A DNA stretch of 64,000 nt from Longispora fulva. Lineage in GTDB: Bacteria; Actinomycetota; Actinomycetes; Mycobacteriales; Micromonosporaceae. The notes beneath the pieces are model-generated. The model saw nothing but the letters and a program-made list of their open reading frames with translations. It searched no databases and had not been told where the DNA came from. Within the stretch, counting starts at the first letter, position 1, and each line of letters begins with the position of its first letter. The translations under genes and the position numbers were made by a program. Positions 41,456 through 50,159 of the stretch are shown one piece after another. The DNA is taken from NCBI RefSeq assembly GCF_015751905.1, contig NZ_JADOUF010000001.1, positions 3,224,001 through 3,288,000 on the forward strand. Direction: 5' to 3'.

Positions 41456-41584
41456 GGAGCCGCGCAGATCCCCTCTCGGCGGTGAGCACACCGTCGTTGC
41501 CCACCCCATCAGCCCACCGTCCATGCGGCGCGACCGTCTGTCGATGCGCCGTTGGTGGGTGACACCGAGGAAGGACGTACCACC

Positions 41585-42319
41585 GTGATCACCAGACGCG
41601 CCATGCTGGCCGCCGCGACCGGAGCCGCCGCCAGCCTCGCCCTCCCCCTGACCGGGCGCGCCAACGCCAGCCCCGGTCAGCCCTATCTCGACCGTGCCAG
41701 CTGGGGTGCCGACGAGGCCCTGCGGTTCGGGTCGGACGGTGTCGAGACCTGGCCGCCGGCCCTCTTCGCGACACAGACGTTGACCGTGCACCACACTGTC
41801 ACGGCCAACGACGATCCCGACCCCGCCGCCACCGTCCGGGCCATCTACCGCGACCACGCCGTCGTCCGCGGCTGGGGAGACATCGGGTACCACCTGGTTA
41901 TCGACGGATCCGGCCAGGTATTCGAGGGCCGCTGGTCCGGCGGCGACCACCTGCCGGTATTCGGCGACGGGGCCGGTCCCGGCGGCCGTCCGCTGATGGT
42001 GAACGGCGGACATGTCGCCGGGTTCAACGCCGGCAACATCGGCGTGGCGCTCCTCGGTGACCTCAGCGACCGGATGCCTTCGCCCGCCGCCCGCCGTTCC
42101 CTCGTCGCGGTCCTCGCCGGGCTCGCCGTCGCCACCGGGCTCGACCCGCTCGGCACGACGCGGTACGTCAACCCGATCAGTGGCGCCACCGCGACCGTGG
42201 ACACCATCAGCGGGCACCGAAACTGGCAGCCGACCGGATGCCCTGGCGACCGGTTCTACCCGGAACTGGCTGCGCTCCGCCGGGACGTCGCGCGACTGGT
42301 GCCCCGACCGGGGCCGTGA
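41585..42319 (+). CDS. Secreted N-acetylmuramoyl-L-alanine amidase / PGRP-type protein
   Basis: A 244-residue protein with a Tat-like signal peptide (ITRRAMLAAATGAAASL, cleavage near ANASP). The mature domain is Amidase_2/PGRP: RASWGADE, zinc ligand His in LTVHHTVT, GDIGYHLVIDGSGQVFEGR, GNIGVALLGD, and the second His with Cys in SGHRNWQPTGCPGD. These enzymes cut the amide bond between MurNAc and the stem peptide outside the membrane. All three zinc-type ligands are visible, so it should be active. GTG 41585 was chosen as it starts just before the twin arginines. Confidence 0.88.
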   Translation: MITRRAMLAAATGAAASLALPLTGRANASPGQPYLDRASWGADEALRFGSDGVETWPPALFATQTLTVHHTVTANDDPDPAATVRAIYRDHAVVRGWGDIGYHLVIDGSGQVFEGRWSGGDHLPVFGDGAGPGGRPLMVNGGHVAGFNAGNIGVALLGDLSDRMPSPAARRSLVAVLAGLAVATGLDPLGTTRYVNPISGATATVDTISGHRNWQPTGCPGDRFYPELAALRRDVARLVPRPGP

Positions 42320-42372
42320 TCGGCCGCTTGAGGCGCGGGCCGCGTGCCGTTGGGTTGACCTCGACGCGCCGC

Positions 42373-42873
42373 CTACCAGCCCCAGTCGAGTTCGAGCACC
42401 ACCGTCGGGTCGGCGGGACCGAGTCCGTTGAGGAACTCCAGGGCCCGGCGTAGTCCCCGGATCTCCTCGGGTCCGTGTCTGAACTCCGCCGACAGGAGAA
42501 GGCCACCGGGCGACTCCGGCGGGGCGTTGTCCACGCGGCGCAGCGCCTGGCGCATCAGCTCCCTGAACTGTCGGGTGTCGAGGAGCAGGCACAGGACCTC
42601 CTCGTCCTCCGGAGGGCGCGTCCATGCGCCTCCGCCGGCCCCGGGGGCGCAGAACGACATGATCTCGTCGGCGAGCCGCTGTTCCTCGACGGTCACGAGT
42701 TCATGGAAGGCCGAGAGGATGCGGACGAGCCGCCGGTAGGACAAGGGGCCGTGGACGGGGACGGCCTCGTCGCCCTGCGCGCTGCGCTCCTGAAGTGCGA
42801 GCGCCGCTTCGAAGCTGGGCGCGGCGGTCAGACACAGGGTGTACTTGGAGCTCGGCAAGTCGTTCACGGGCAC
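42373..42873 (-). CDS. Hypothetical protein, unknown function
   Basis: A 166-residue cytoplasmic protein without motifs that I recognise. It contains LSYRRLVRILSAFHELVTVEEQRLADEI and an acidic, leucine-rich middle (EDEEVLCLLLDTRQFRELM). It lies alone, convergent with the amidase gene. No cysteine or metal motif stands out. Confidence 0.6.
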   Translation of the reverse strand: MPVNDLPSSKYTLCLTAAPSFEAALALQERSAQGDEAVPVHGPLSYRRLVRILSAFHELVTVEEQRLADEIMSFCAPGAGGGAWTRPPEDEEVLCLLLDTRQFRELMRQALRRVDNAPPESPGGLLLSAEFRHGPEEIRGLRRALEFLNGLGPADPTVVLELDWGW

Positions 42874-42962
42874 AACGATAGGCAGGCGGCGCCGCGAGAC
42901 CCCAGAGCTGGAAGGGACCGACGCGTGCCGGGGCAGGTGTCGCCGTAACCGAATGAATGGTT

Positions 42963-43409
42963 TCAGCAGCCGCCGGGGAGCGCGCGTTCGACTCCGGCGC
43001 GGACCAGGTTGTCCTGGACCCTGCCGAGCAGCCGCTTCAGCATCTCCTTCTCAGCCTCCGTGAGCCCCTCCAGCGCCAACCGGTCGGCCTCGGCGATCGC
43101 GGCCTGCACGACGTCGCGCAGCGCCTCCCCCGTCTCGGTGGTGGCGACCACCATGACCCGCCGGTCGTCGACGGCCGGGGCCCGGTGGACGAGCCCCGCG
43201 CGTTCGAGCCGTTGCAGGGACTTGGTGACCGTGGACGGGTCGAGCCCACACGCGTCGGCCAGCTCGGTCTGGCGCAGGTCGCCGTGCGCCCACAGGGCCT
43301 GGAGGAGTTGCTCCTGGCCGGGGAGCACTCCGGCGTCGCACAGCAGGATGCCGACGAGCTGTGCGGCGGAGCGGGCCGCCGGGCGCAGCAGGCAGGTGAT
43401 CGGCGTCAC
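42963..43409 (-). CDS. MarR-family transcriptional regulator
   Basis: A 148-residue MarR protein: winged helix with LLQALWAHGDLRQTELADACGLD, PSTVTKSLQRLERAGLV and wing VDDRRVMVVATTETGEAL, flanked by dimerisation helices. A cysteine at DACGLD in the recognition region and others near the N-terminus (ITCLL, LLCDAG) could sense oxidants. GTG 43409 is preferred over ATG 43430 because AGGAGG sits 6 bases before it. It is divergent from an Old Yellow Enzyme gene, and three palindromes lie between them. Confidence 0.9.
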   Translation of the reverse strand: MTPITCLLRPAARSAAQLVGILLCDAGVLPGQEQLLQALWAHGDLRQTELADACGLDPSTVTKSLQRLERAGLVHRAPAVDDRRVMVVATTETGEALRDVVQAAIAEADRLALEGLTEAEKEMLKRLLGRVQDNLVRAGVERALPGGC

Positions 43410-43429
43410 GTCCGTCCTCCTGGTGATCA

Positions 43430-43478
43430 TTGGCTAGCCAAGCATATCTTATTGCTGAAGCAATTATTGGTCAGCCAA
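43430..43478. promoter_or_regulatory. Cluster of three palindromes between MarR and Old Yellow Enzyme genes
   Basis: TTGGCTAGCCAA (43430-43441) is a perfect 12-base palindrome; ATTGCT-GA-AGCAAT (43451-43464) is a perfect 6-bp inverted repeat; TTGGTCAGCCAA (43467-43478) is a near-copy of the first. On the minus strand TAAGAT (about 43446-43451) can be a -10 for the marR side, so the sites overlap the promoters of both genes. They are probable MarR operators. Confidence 0.65.
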
Positions 43479-43495
43479 TTATCTAGGAGCCCGCC

Positions 43496-44557
43496 ATGTC
43501 CCGCGTCTTCGAAACGGTCAAAGTCGGCGCCGTGGAACTTCCAAACCGCCTGGTGATGTCCCCCATGACCCGCAACCGGGCCGGGGACGGCGGCGTCCCG
43601 ACCGCCCTCAACGCCGAGTACTACGCGCAGCGGGCCTCCGCCGGCCTGATCATCACCGAGGGCAACCAGCCCAGCGTCGTCAGCCAGGGCTACCTCGCCA
43701 CCCCCGGGCTGCACTCCGCCGAGCAGGTCGCCGGCTGGAAGGTCGTGACCGACGCCGTGCACGCCGAGGGCGGCCGGATCTTCGCCCAGATCATGCACTC
43801 CGGCCGGATCGGCCACCCCGAGATCTCCGGGCACAACCCCAAGGCCCCTTCCCCGGTACAGGCCGACGGGACGACCTACACGCCCGAAGGCCCGAAGGAC
43901 CACCCGGTCCCCGACGAGCTGACCGTCGAGGAGATCGCCGGGACCGTCGCGGACTTCGCCACCGCCGCACGCAACGCCATCGCCGCCGGCTTCGACGGGG
44001 TCGAACTGCACGGCGCCAACGGGTACCTGCTCCAGCAGTTCCTCTCCGACAACGCCAACCTGCGCACCGACTCCTACGGCGGATCCGTGGACAACCGGAT
44101 CCGGTTCGTCGTCGAGGTCGTCCAGGCGGTGGTCGACGCGGTCGGCGCCGAGCGCACCGGGCTGCGGCTGTCGCCGGGGAACACGTACAACGGGCTCGTG
44201 GAGTCCGACCCCGCTGGGGTGTACGTGCCGCTGGTCCGAGCGCTGGAGCCCCTGGGTCTGGCGTACCTACACCTGAATGTCGCCGCGACCGAGCCCGCGC
44301 TGGTAGACGAGCTGCGCGCGATCTGGTCCGGCCCGCTGCTGGTCAACCAGGCGGCCACCGGGGCGCTCGCCGACCTGGAGTCGGCGGAGGCGTGGCTGGA
44401 GCGCGGCGCGGACGCCGTGGTCTACGGCCGGGCGTTCCTCGCCAACCCGGACCTGGTGGAGCGGCTGCGCACCGGTACGGAACTCAACGACGCCGACGGC
44501 GCGACCTTCTACGGCGGCACGCACGTCGGGTACACGGACTACCCGAAGGCCGCCTGA
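43496..44557 (+). CDS. Old Yellow Enzyme family ene-reductase (NemA-like)
   Basis: A 353-residue FMN-dependent alkene reductase. Typical blocks are LPNRLVMSPMTRNRA, QIMHSGRIGHPE, FDGVELHGANGYLLQQFLSD, DSYGGSVDNRIRF and a C-terminal phosphate-binding region GADAVVYGRAFLANPDL. The HGANGYL segment holds the substrate-binding His/Asn pair, and the tyrosine donor lies in the expected region. These enzymes use NAD(P)H to reduce activated double bonds of enones, quinones and electrophiles. AGGAG precedes ATG 43496. The divergent MarR regulator and palindromes suggest induction by electrophiles, as for nemRA. Confidence 0.95.
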   Translation: MSRVFETVKVGAVELPNRLVMSPMTRNRAGDGGVPTALNAEYYAQRASAGLIITEGNQPSVVSQGYLATPGLHSAEQVAGWKVVTDAVHAEGGRIFAQIMHSGRIGHPEISGHNPKAPSPVQADGTTYTPEGPKDHPVPDELTVEEIAGTVADFATAARNAIAAGFDGVELHGANGYLLQQFLSDNANLRTDSYGGSVDNRIRFVVEVVQAVVDAVGAERTGLRLSPGNTYNGLVESDPAGVYVPLVRALEPLGLAYLHLNVAATEPALVDELRAIWSGPLLVNQAATGALADLESAEAWLERGADAVVYGRAFLANPDLVERLRTGTELNDADGATFYGGTHVGYTDYPKAA

Positions 44558-44569
44558 CGTTCACCGGTG

Positions 44570-44601
44570 TTCCGCGCCGCCACTCCACCGGCGGCGCGGA
44601 A
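44570..44601 (+). terminator. Strong hairpin terminator after the ene-reductase gene
   Basis: A perfect 12-bp inverted repeat (44570-44581 with 44590-44601), 8-base loop, 12 bases after the stop codon. Confidence 0.75.
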
Positions 44602-44653
44602 TGCAGCAATCTGCCGCAAGAAGTGGACGGCACGGCGGCCATAGGCTCGTGGT

Positions 44654-45691
44654 GTGGTCGTGAGCCTGCCCGCTGTTCTCGCCACCGGCCTCCTCGCCGG
44701 TGGCGTGTCCTGCGCCGCCGTCCAGGGTGGCCTGCTCGCCGGCCTCGTCGCCCGCCGACCCGCCCCGGAGCCCGCCCCCACCCGGACCCGGGCCGCCCGG
44801 CTGGGCGACGACCTCGCCCCGGTCGGCGGATTCCTCGCCGGCAAGTTCGCGTCGCACACCCTGCTCGGCGGGCTGCTGGGCGCGGTCGGCGGTGCCGTCG
44901 CGCCGTCGCTCGCGGTGCGCACCGCCGCGCAGATCCTCGCCGGGCTCCTCGTCGTCGGGTTCGGACTCGCGCAGCTCGGCGTGCGGGGACTGACCATCGA
45001 CGTGCCCGGCTCCTGGTCCCGGTTCGTGCGCGGCCGGGCCCGCTCGACGTCGGCGTTCGCCCCGGCCCTGCTGGGGCTCGCCACCATCGCGGTGCCGTGC
45101 GGGGTGACGCTGTCGGTGGAGGCCCTCGCCCTGACGTCCGGCTCGGCCTGGGCCGGCGCGGCCGCGATGGCGGTGTTCGTCGCCGGCACCGGCCCCCTGT
45201 TCGCGGCACTGGGCTACCTCGCCCGCAGGGCCGCCTCCGCCTGGCGGGGCCGCCTCGCCGTCGCCACCGGTCTCGTCGTCGTGGCGCTGGGCCTGACCAC
45301 CCTCAACGGCGGACTCGAACTCGCCGGCTCGCCGCTGGCCGCGTCCCGCCTGGCCAACGCCGCCGGTCTCGGCCCGCGCACGGCGGAGGCGGGCCCGGTG
45401 ACCGTGGTCGACGGGCACCAGACCGTGACCGTCACCGCCAGCAGTACCTCCTACCGGCCAGCCGACATCCGGGTCGCCGCCGGCCTGCCGACCACCCTGC
45501 TCATCCGCTCGAAGGACGTCGGCGGCTGCGCGCGGTCCTTCGTCATCGCGTCGAGGAACGTCCAGCTCCTCCTCCCGGTCAACGGCGACACCCCCGTCGA
45601 CCTCGGCATCCTGCGGCCCGGACGCCTCGGGTACTCGTGCGCCATGGGCATGTACACAGGCACCCTCACGATCGTCGAGTCCCCGCAGTGA
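44654..45691 (+). CDS. TauE/SafE (DsbD-like) membrane protein with C-terminal cupredoxin domain
   Basis: A 345-residue protein. The first about 225 residues form six or seven membrane helices of the sulfite exporter TauE/DsbD-type superfamily; cysteines in GGVSCAAVQGG and IAVPCGVTL occupy the paired positions typical of the copper or redox-active group. The C-terminal about 100 residues are a cupredoxin-like domain (VDGHQTVTVTASSTSYRPADIRVAAG, CARSFVI, LGYSCAMGMYTGTL) with Cys and Met likely to bind copper. Together with the overlapping HMA protein this suggests copper handling at the membrane. GTG 44654 start; substrate inferred. Confidence 0.8.
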   Translation: MVVSLPAVLATGLLAGGVSCAAVQGGLLAGLVARRPAPEPAPTRTRAARLGDDLAPVGGFLAGKFASHTLLGGLLGAVGGAVAPSLAVRTAAQILAGLLVVGFGLAQLGVRGLTIDVPGSWSRFVRGRARSTSAFAPALLGLATIAVPCGVTLSVEALALTSGSAWAGAAAMAVFVAGTGPLFAALGYLARRAASAWRGRLAVATGLVVVALGLTTLNGGLELAGSPLAASRLANAAGLGPRTAEAGPVTVVDGHQTVTVTASSTSYRPADIRVAAGLPTTLLIRSKDVGGCARSFVIASRNVQLLLPVNGDTPVDLGILRPGRLGYSCAMGMYTGTLTIVESPQ

Positions 45692-45903
45692 CGGTGACGC
45701 ACACGTTCCGGGTCGAGGGAATGCGCTGCGGCGGGTGCGGACTCCTCGTCGACGACGCCGTCGAGGACCTGCCCGGCGTGCGGACGTCCACGACGTCGGT
45801 GCGGGCCGGGCGCACCGTGGTCGAGGCCGGCGCGGAGGTCGACCCCGGGCGGATCGCCGCGGCGATCACCGCCGCCGGGTACCCAGCCACCCGGGTGGCC
45901 TGA
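45688..45903 (+). CDS. Heavy-metal-associated (CopZ-like) metallochaperone
   Basis: A 71-residue HMA-domain protein with the metal-binding motif GMRCGGC near residues 11-17 and the ferredoxin-like beta-alpha-beta pattern ending AITAAGYPATRV. Such proteins carry Cu(I) to membrane transporters. GTG 45688 overlaps the TauE/cupredoxin stop (GTGA), so the two are co-translated and likely partners. Confidence 0.9.
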   Translation: MTVTHTFRVEGMRCGGCGLLVDDAVEDLPGVRTSTTSVRAGRTVVEAGAEVDPGRIAAAITAAGYPATRVA

Positions 45904-45909
45904 CTCCAG

Positions 45910-46545
45910 CTACTCCGGCGGGGCGTTCGTCGCGATCCAGGTCAGGAACGGGCGCAGTGCCTTCCACCCCTTCGACACGACAGGTACGAGGTCATCCAGC
46001 GCCACCGCCTCCTCAGCGGACACGCTCCGGCTGGCCGTGAGGAACTCCCGGCGCATCAGGTCCAGCCGGGGATGGTCGGCGGGCACCCCGCGCGGCCGGG
46101 TGCGCACCTGGTCCCCGCCGAGCTCGAAGCCGGCCTTGCGCACCGCGGCGGTGATCGTGACCAGCGCCGTCCCGGTGTCCGCGTCGTCGACGGCCGCCCA
46201 GTACCGCGCGGTCTGCGCCCGATCGACGGCGTGGAAGCCGCCCCCGACGAGCAGTCCGTCGGCGTCGAGCTGCACGTAGTAGCCCACGCTGGGCGCCAGC
46301 TCCACGAACCCGCCCTGGTGCAGCTTGTACGGCGACTTGTCGGTGGAGAACCGCACGTCCCGGTACGGGCGGAACACCGACACGCGGCCGCCGCCGAACG
46401 CCGGGGCCAGCTCGTCGAGCAGGGCGACGAACGGGGCGCGCACCTGGGTGTCGTACGTGGCGCGGTGCTCCGTCCAGTACGCCTTGGAGTTGTCGGCGGT
46501 CAGGCCCTCGTAGAACGCGAAGGCGTCCTCGGTGAATCGGGTCAT
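45910..46545 (-). CDS. DUF2461 family protein
   Basis: A 211-residue cytoplasmic protein of the DUF2461 family: FTEDAFAFYEGLTADNSKAYW at the start, RPYRDVRFSTDKSPYK in the middle, and GYYVQLDADGLLVGGGFHAVD. The family is widespread in bacteria and has no established function. ATG 46545 was chosen because the family begins with this FTxxAFxFxxxL pattern. It converges on the copper pair and diverges from the unknown gene unit at 46683. Confidence 0.85.
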   Translation of the reverse strand: MTRFTEDAFAFYEGLTADNSKAYWTEHRATYDTQVRAPFVALLDELAPAFGGGRVSVFRPYRDVRFSTDKSPYKLHQGGFVELAPSVGYYVQLDADGLLVGGGFHAVDRAQTARYWAAVDDADTGTALVTITAAVRKAGFELGGDQVRTRPRGVPADHPRLDLMRREFLTASRSVSAEEAVALDDLVPVVSKGWKALRPFLTWIATNAPPE

Positions 46546-46682
46546 GGCCCATTGTGGGCACCCCGGACGGGGGAGATCGGGCACCACGCCGGACCGGTAA
46601 CCGACAGCCCATTTTGCGATATTTCCCATTTGTTCCAGGTACGGTCGGGGCAGAGTCACCGACGACCGGAGGTAACGGCACC

Positions 46683-48281
46683 GTGTGGACGGAAATCCCG
46701 GAGCACCGCAGAGCGACCGCCTGGACCGAGGAAGCCGAGTCCGCCCGGGACGGGGCCGCGCCCATGGAGCGCCGGATGCCGGCCCTCGCGCCGGGCACGC
46801 TGTACCGGATGGTGGCCGGCGTGGACCCCGCGCCCCGGCCGATGACCCCGGCGGAACTGGCCGACCTCGGCGACCCGATGGCCGGCACCTTCTTCCGGGC
46901 CCGCAAGTTCCCGATGACGGTGCAGGACGTCCTCGCCGGCCTGCCGGCACCGGGCCCGACGTCGCCGCAGTCGGTGTACCTGATCGGCGAGGCCGGGCAG
47001 ATCCCGCCCGAGCGGTTCCCGAAGCTCCGGCGTGACCTGCGGTTCGCAATCACCCGAGGCGTGGCCGGCCGCGACATCGACCTGCTGGTCAGCACCGGGG
47101 CGAACGGCGATCCGGCGAAGACATTCCTGCAGGTCGCGGCATGGGACCCGGTGGCGAAGGTCTTCAACTACTACATGCGGATCACCCCCACGTGGGTGTG
47201 GTCCGGCAACTCGTGGTCGGCGCTGGCGGCCGAGTCCCGGGGCAAGGCGTGCTTCGACAGCCACGTCAACGGCAGCGTCGTCATGAAGGAGCTGAAACTC
47301 CCCTGGATCAACTGGCAGTCCCAGGCCGCCACCATCCAGATCGCCCCCACCGACCCCCTGCTGAAGAATCCGTTGTACCAGCAGGTCACCGGCGCACAGA
47401 ACCTCGAGGTGTCGATCCGCCCCCTGGTGCGCCGGTGGACGGCAGCGCGGATCGCGCACGTCACCACCGGTGGCACTGTCGATCACCCCGACCACCTGCT
47501 GCGCCAACTGGTCACCACCACGACGATCAACCTGGCCAGCACGGCCACACAGAGCTCCGGGGTCACGAAGGACAGTCCCGACCTGGTGCTGCCGGTCGGA
47601 TTCTGGTTGAACAACGACGCCCTGTTCGACGTGTTGGAGATCCCGTCACAGGCCGGCGCGCCGGCGGTGCGCGCGGCGCTGTACGTCGACAGCCTGACCA
47701 CCTTCCAGTTCCGGCTGGAGGAGAAGGCCAGCGGGTTCACCCAGCCAGGGGACACATTCTTCGCGTTCGTGGTGCCCGAGGCGGCGTACGAGGACCTCGA
47801 CGTGGTGAGCCAGCTGATCGACACCGAGGTGCTGACCGCACGGTTCGTGGCGTGCGCGCTGATGGTGGACTTCACCAACCCGGTGTTCAGCCCGGACCGC
47901 GCGCACCTGATGCGGTACGTGCCGCGGGTGCGGACCCCGGTCGCCGGGTTGTCCGAGCGGATCGCCGGCGCGATCGTGGCCGGCGCGGCCGGCAAGCCCG
48001 CCTCCAGCCCCGAAGCCGTGTTCGCGGCGAACTGGGCGGTGCCGGAGCGGGACTGGCGGACGGTGTTCGGGGCGCGGACCGACGCGTACCTCGGAAAGGT
48101 CTCCGCCAGGATCACCACCCCCACCGGCTTCGAGGACTACACCCGGCTCGCCGAGTCGCGGCGGCGGGACTTCCGCCGGATGAAGCTCAACGAGTTCGCG
48201 CTGACGCTGCCGGTCACCAACATCGCCGCGAACGCCCCCGCCCTGCGGATGGGCGAGGACGGCACCGTCACCGTCCGGTGA
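46683..48281 (+). CDS. Unknown 532-residue protein, first gene of a two-gene unit
   Basis: No family recognised. No signal peptide or membrane helix was seen. It contains RARKFPMTVQDVL, VAAWDPVAKVFNYYMRI, TWVWSGNSWSALAAESRGKACFDSHVNG, then a long segment of mixed beta strands (VGFWLNNDALFDVLEI) and a basic end (AESRRRDFRRMKL). The tryptophan-rich central block suggests a defined binding pocket. GTG 46683 has GGAGG about 10 bases upstream. The second gene of the unit follows after 31 bases, is frameshifted, and is equally unknown, so the two probably act together. Confidence 0.7.
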   Translation: MWTEIPEHRRATAWTEEAESARDGAAPMERRMPALAPGTLYRMVAGVDPAPRPMTPAELADLGDPMAGTFFRARKFPMTVQDVLAGLPAPGPTSPQSVYLIGEAGQIPPERFPKLRRDLRFAITRGVAGRDIDLLVSTGANGDPAKTFLQVAAWDPVAKVFNYYMRITPTWVWSGNSWSALAAESRGKACFDSHVNGSVVMKELKLPWINWQSQAATIQIAPTDPLLKNPLYQQVTGAQNLEVSIRPLVRRWTAARIAHVTTGGTVDHPDHLLRQLVTTTTINLASTATQSSGVTKDSPDLVLPVGFWLNNDALFDVLEIPSQAGAPAVRAALYVDSLTTFQFRLEEKASGFTQPGDTFFAFVVPEAAYEDLDVVSQLIDTEVLTARFVACALMVDFTNPVFSPDRAHLMRYVPRVRTPVAGLSERIAGAIVAGAAGKPASSPEAVFAANWAVPERDWRTVFGARTDAYLGKVSARITTPTGFEDYTRLAESRRRDFRRMKLNEFALTLPVTNIAANAPALRMGEDGTVTVR

Positions 48282-48312
48282 CACACCACACCACGAGGGG
48301 AGCAACACCAGC

Positions 48313-49460
48313 ATGGGGAAACTCAGTTCGTACGGGCCACCGGGACGGCTCACCGACCTCAACGACGTCGGGTGCAAGATGTGGAACGTCTTCATCTCCG
48401 ACAGCGTCGACCAGGCGGCAAAGGGACCGGACCCCAAGGAGATCGTCAACGACAGCCCGCGACCGCAGTTCTACAACCTCACCACCAGGGACACCGCCGC
48501 CGACGCGGTGGACGCGACCGTGCGGTGGACGGCGTTCCCGCGCCGGGTGCAGGTGCACTCCACCTCCGACAACCAGCGCTGGCAGCGCGCCGACGCGAGC
48601 CGGGACGTCCAGGACGAGTACTGCGAATGGAGCGTCGAGCGCGACGCCCACCAGAAGGTCACCCGGGTCACGTTCACCTGCGAGGGCCCCGAGTACTGGG
48701 ACGTGCTCGCCCAGACCAGCCCGGACAAGGTGCTGGAGTTGTACCGCACGCACATCAACCCCGCCGTGCTGCACGCCACCTCTTCGACTCGTTCAACCAC
48801 TACAAGCGCCGCAACATCTGGAACAACTCCACCAGCCACGGGGCCATGCACCTGATCCAGAGCGCCAACACGCTCGGCGCGGAGATCGAACTGGCCGCCG
48901 CCGCGACGATCCGCCGGCTCATCAACGGCAAGGAACTCACCACCGAGCAGGAGCTGATCGCCTGCGCGAAGTACGGCCAGCCGGAGCGGCACAGCGACCC
49001 GCACATCGGCGGCGAGGTCAACGCCGTGGCCCGCCGCAAGGCCGACCTGACCCTCGCCGACCCGGTGGGGCTCTACTTCGACGACCTGCGCACCGACGGC
49101 TGGGCCACCCCGGACGACGCGGACCCGAAGAGCTTCTGGACGTACGTGCGCGGCGCGCAGGGCTACGGCGTCCGCGCCGTCTACGAGGTGCCGGCCGGCA
49201 AGCCCTACACCGTCGGCGACATCACCATCAACGGCAAACCGATCCGGTACGGCGCGCAGATCGCCGACTTCATCACCATCAAGCTGACCGCGACGGCCTG
49301 CCGGTTCGGCCAGAGCACGGCGCGGCCACAGACCGGGTGCGTGGCCCGCGCCCCGAAGGCGGAGCCGTCGGCGAGCGCGTACACGGCCGAGGCGCTGTCC
49401 ACCCACGGCTACCTGGGCGCCGACCCCAGCGAGACGCCACGGGTCACCCGGCTCACCTGA
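48313..49460 (+). pseudogene. Unknown protein, reading frame broken by a one-base deletion near 48778
   Basis: Codons from ATG 48313 (SD AGGGGAG) read cleanly to INPAVLHA at 48777; the coding sense then continues one frame over from CTC at 48780 (LFDSFNHYKRRNIWNNSTSHG) to TGA at 49460. Only two bases (AC) remain where a codon should stand, so one base is missing. Joined, the product would be about 382 residues, with YWDVLAQTSPDKVLELY, ANTLGAEIELAAAATI, YGQPERHSDPHIGGEVNA, WTYVRGAQGYGVRAVYEVP. I do not recognise the family. Either a recent mutation or a sequencing error; the downstream half shows no decay, which favours either a very recent event or an error. Confidence 0.7.
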
Positions 49461-49468
49461 GCCACGAC

Positions 49469-49502
49469 GGTCTCATCCCCGCAGGCCGGCGGGGATGAGA
49501 CC
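49469..49502. terminator. Bidirectional hairpin terminator between convergent genes
   Basis: A perfect 14-bp inverted repeat (49469-49482 with 49489-49502) with a 6-base loop, 8 bases after the frameshifted gene and 36 bases after the end of the convergent membrane-protein gene on the other strand. Confidence 0.85.
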
Positions 49503-49538
49503 TTCCCCGATCGCCTGACGGCGGCTGCCTTCGGAGCG

Positions 49539-50030
49539 CTAGGCGGGCCGGACCACCAGACCTCGGTCGGTCAGGAACGCGCGGAGCCGTGCGTCCTGCT
49601 CGACGGACAACGGCTCGCGGGGCACGTCGAACATCGCCGAGTCGTCCTGGTAGAAGACATAGGCCTCGGGTACCTCCTCCACCCGGCCGACCAGGTGCCA
49701 GCCCCACCGCGTCGACGCCTGATCGGTACCGGACCACAGGCCGTCGCCGTCGATCACGTAACGCCGCGGCACCCGCCACGACGCCGGCACCCGCACCGCG
49801 ACCAGAAACCGCCACCGGGCCCAGCACAGCAGCCCGATCGCGACCACGAACGCCGCCCAGTCCAGAAAACCGCCCACGCCCACGCCCTCGAAGGCCGCGA
49901 GACCCAGCAGACCGAGCACGATCAGGATCATGGCTGCGACGGTGTACGGGCGTGCCGAGCGCAGCGCCCCTCCCGCCAGCATGGCCCGGAAGTACCCGGC
50001 ACTGCGGCTGGTCGTGAACTCGATGCGCAT
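49539..50030 (-). CDS. YcxB-like membrane protein
   Basis: A 163-residue protein with two membrane helices (about residues 30-50 and 55-75) followed by a small beta domain: YVIDGDGLWSGTDQASTRWGWHLVGRVEEVPEAYVFYQDD, the strand-turn pattern of the YcxB-like C-terminal domain, and a closing LSVEQDARLRAFL helix. The function of the family is unknown. ATG 50030 begins with a beta-strand (MRIEFTTSRS), consistent with relatives. Single gene. Confidence 0.75.
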   Translation of the reverse strand: MRIEFTTSRSAGYFRAMLAGGALRSARPYTVAAMILIVLGLLGLAAFEGVGVGGFLDWAAFVVAIGLLCWARWRFLVAVRVPASWRVPRRYVIDGDGLWSGTDQASTRWGWHLVGRVEEVPEAYVFYQDDSAMFDVPREPLSVEQDARLRAFLTDRGLVVRPA

Positions 50031-50159
50031 CCGGCGACCCTACCCGTCGAGGCCCGGGCACGCGGGCCCCGTTGGCGCGGGCGGTGTCGCACACGGCTGC
50101 CGGAACGCCGTCGCGGAGTTGTGGGTGCGGGGGTGGCGCGTTCCAGCTAGCGTGTCGGG

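Noticed and set aside
44392-45903. A 503-codon plus-strand frame overlapping the ene-reductase, TauE and HMA genes
   Set aside because: Only its last 71 codons are the real HMA gene; the rest is Arg/Pro-rich shadow sequence over other genes.
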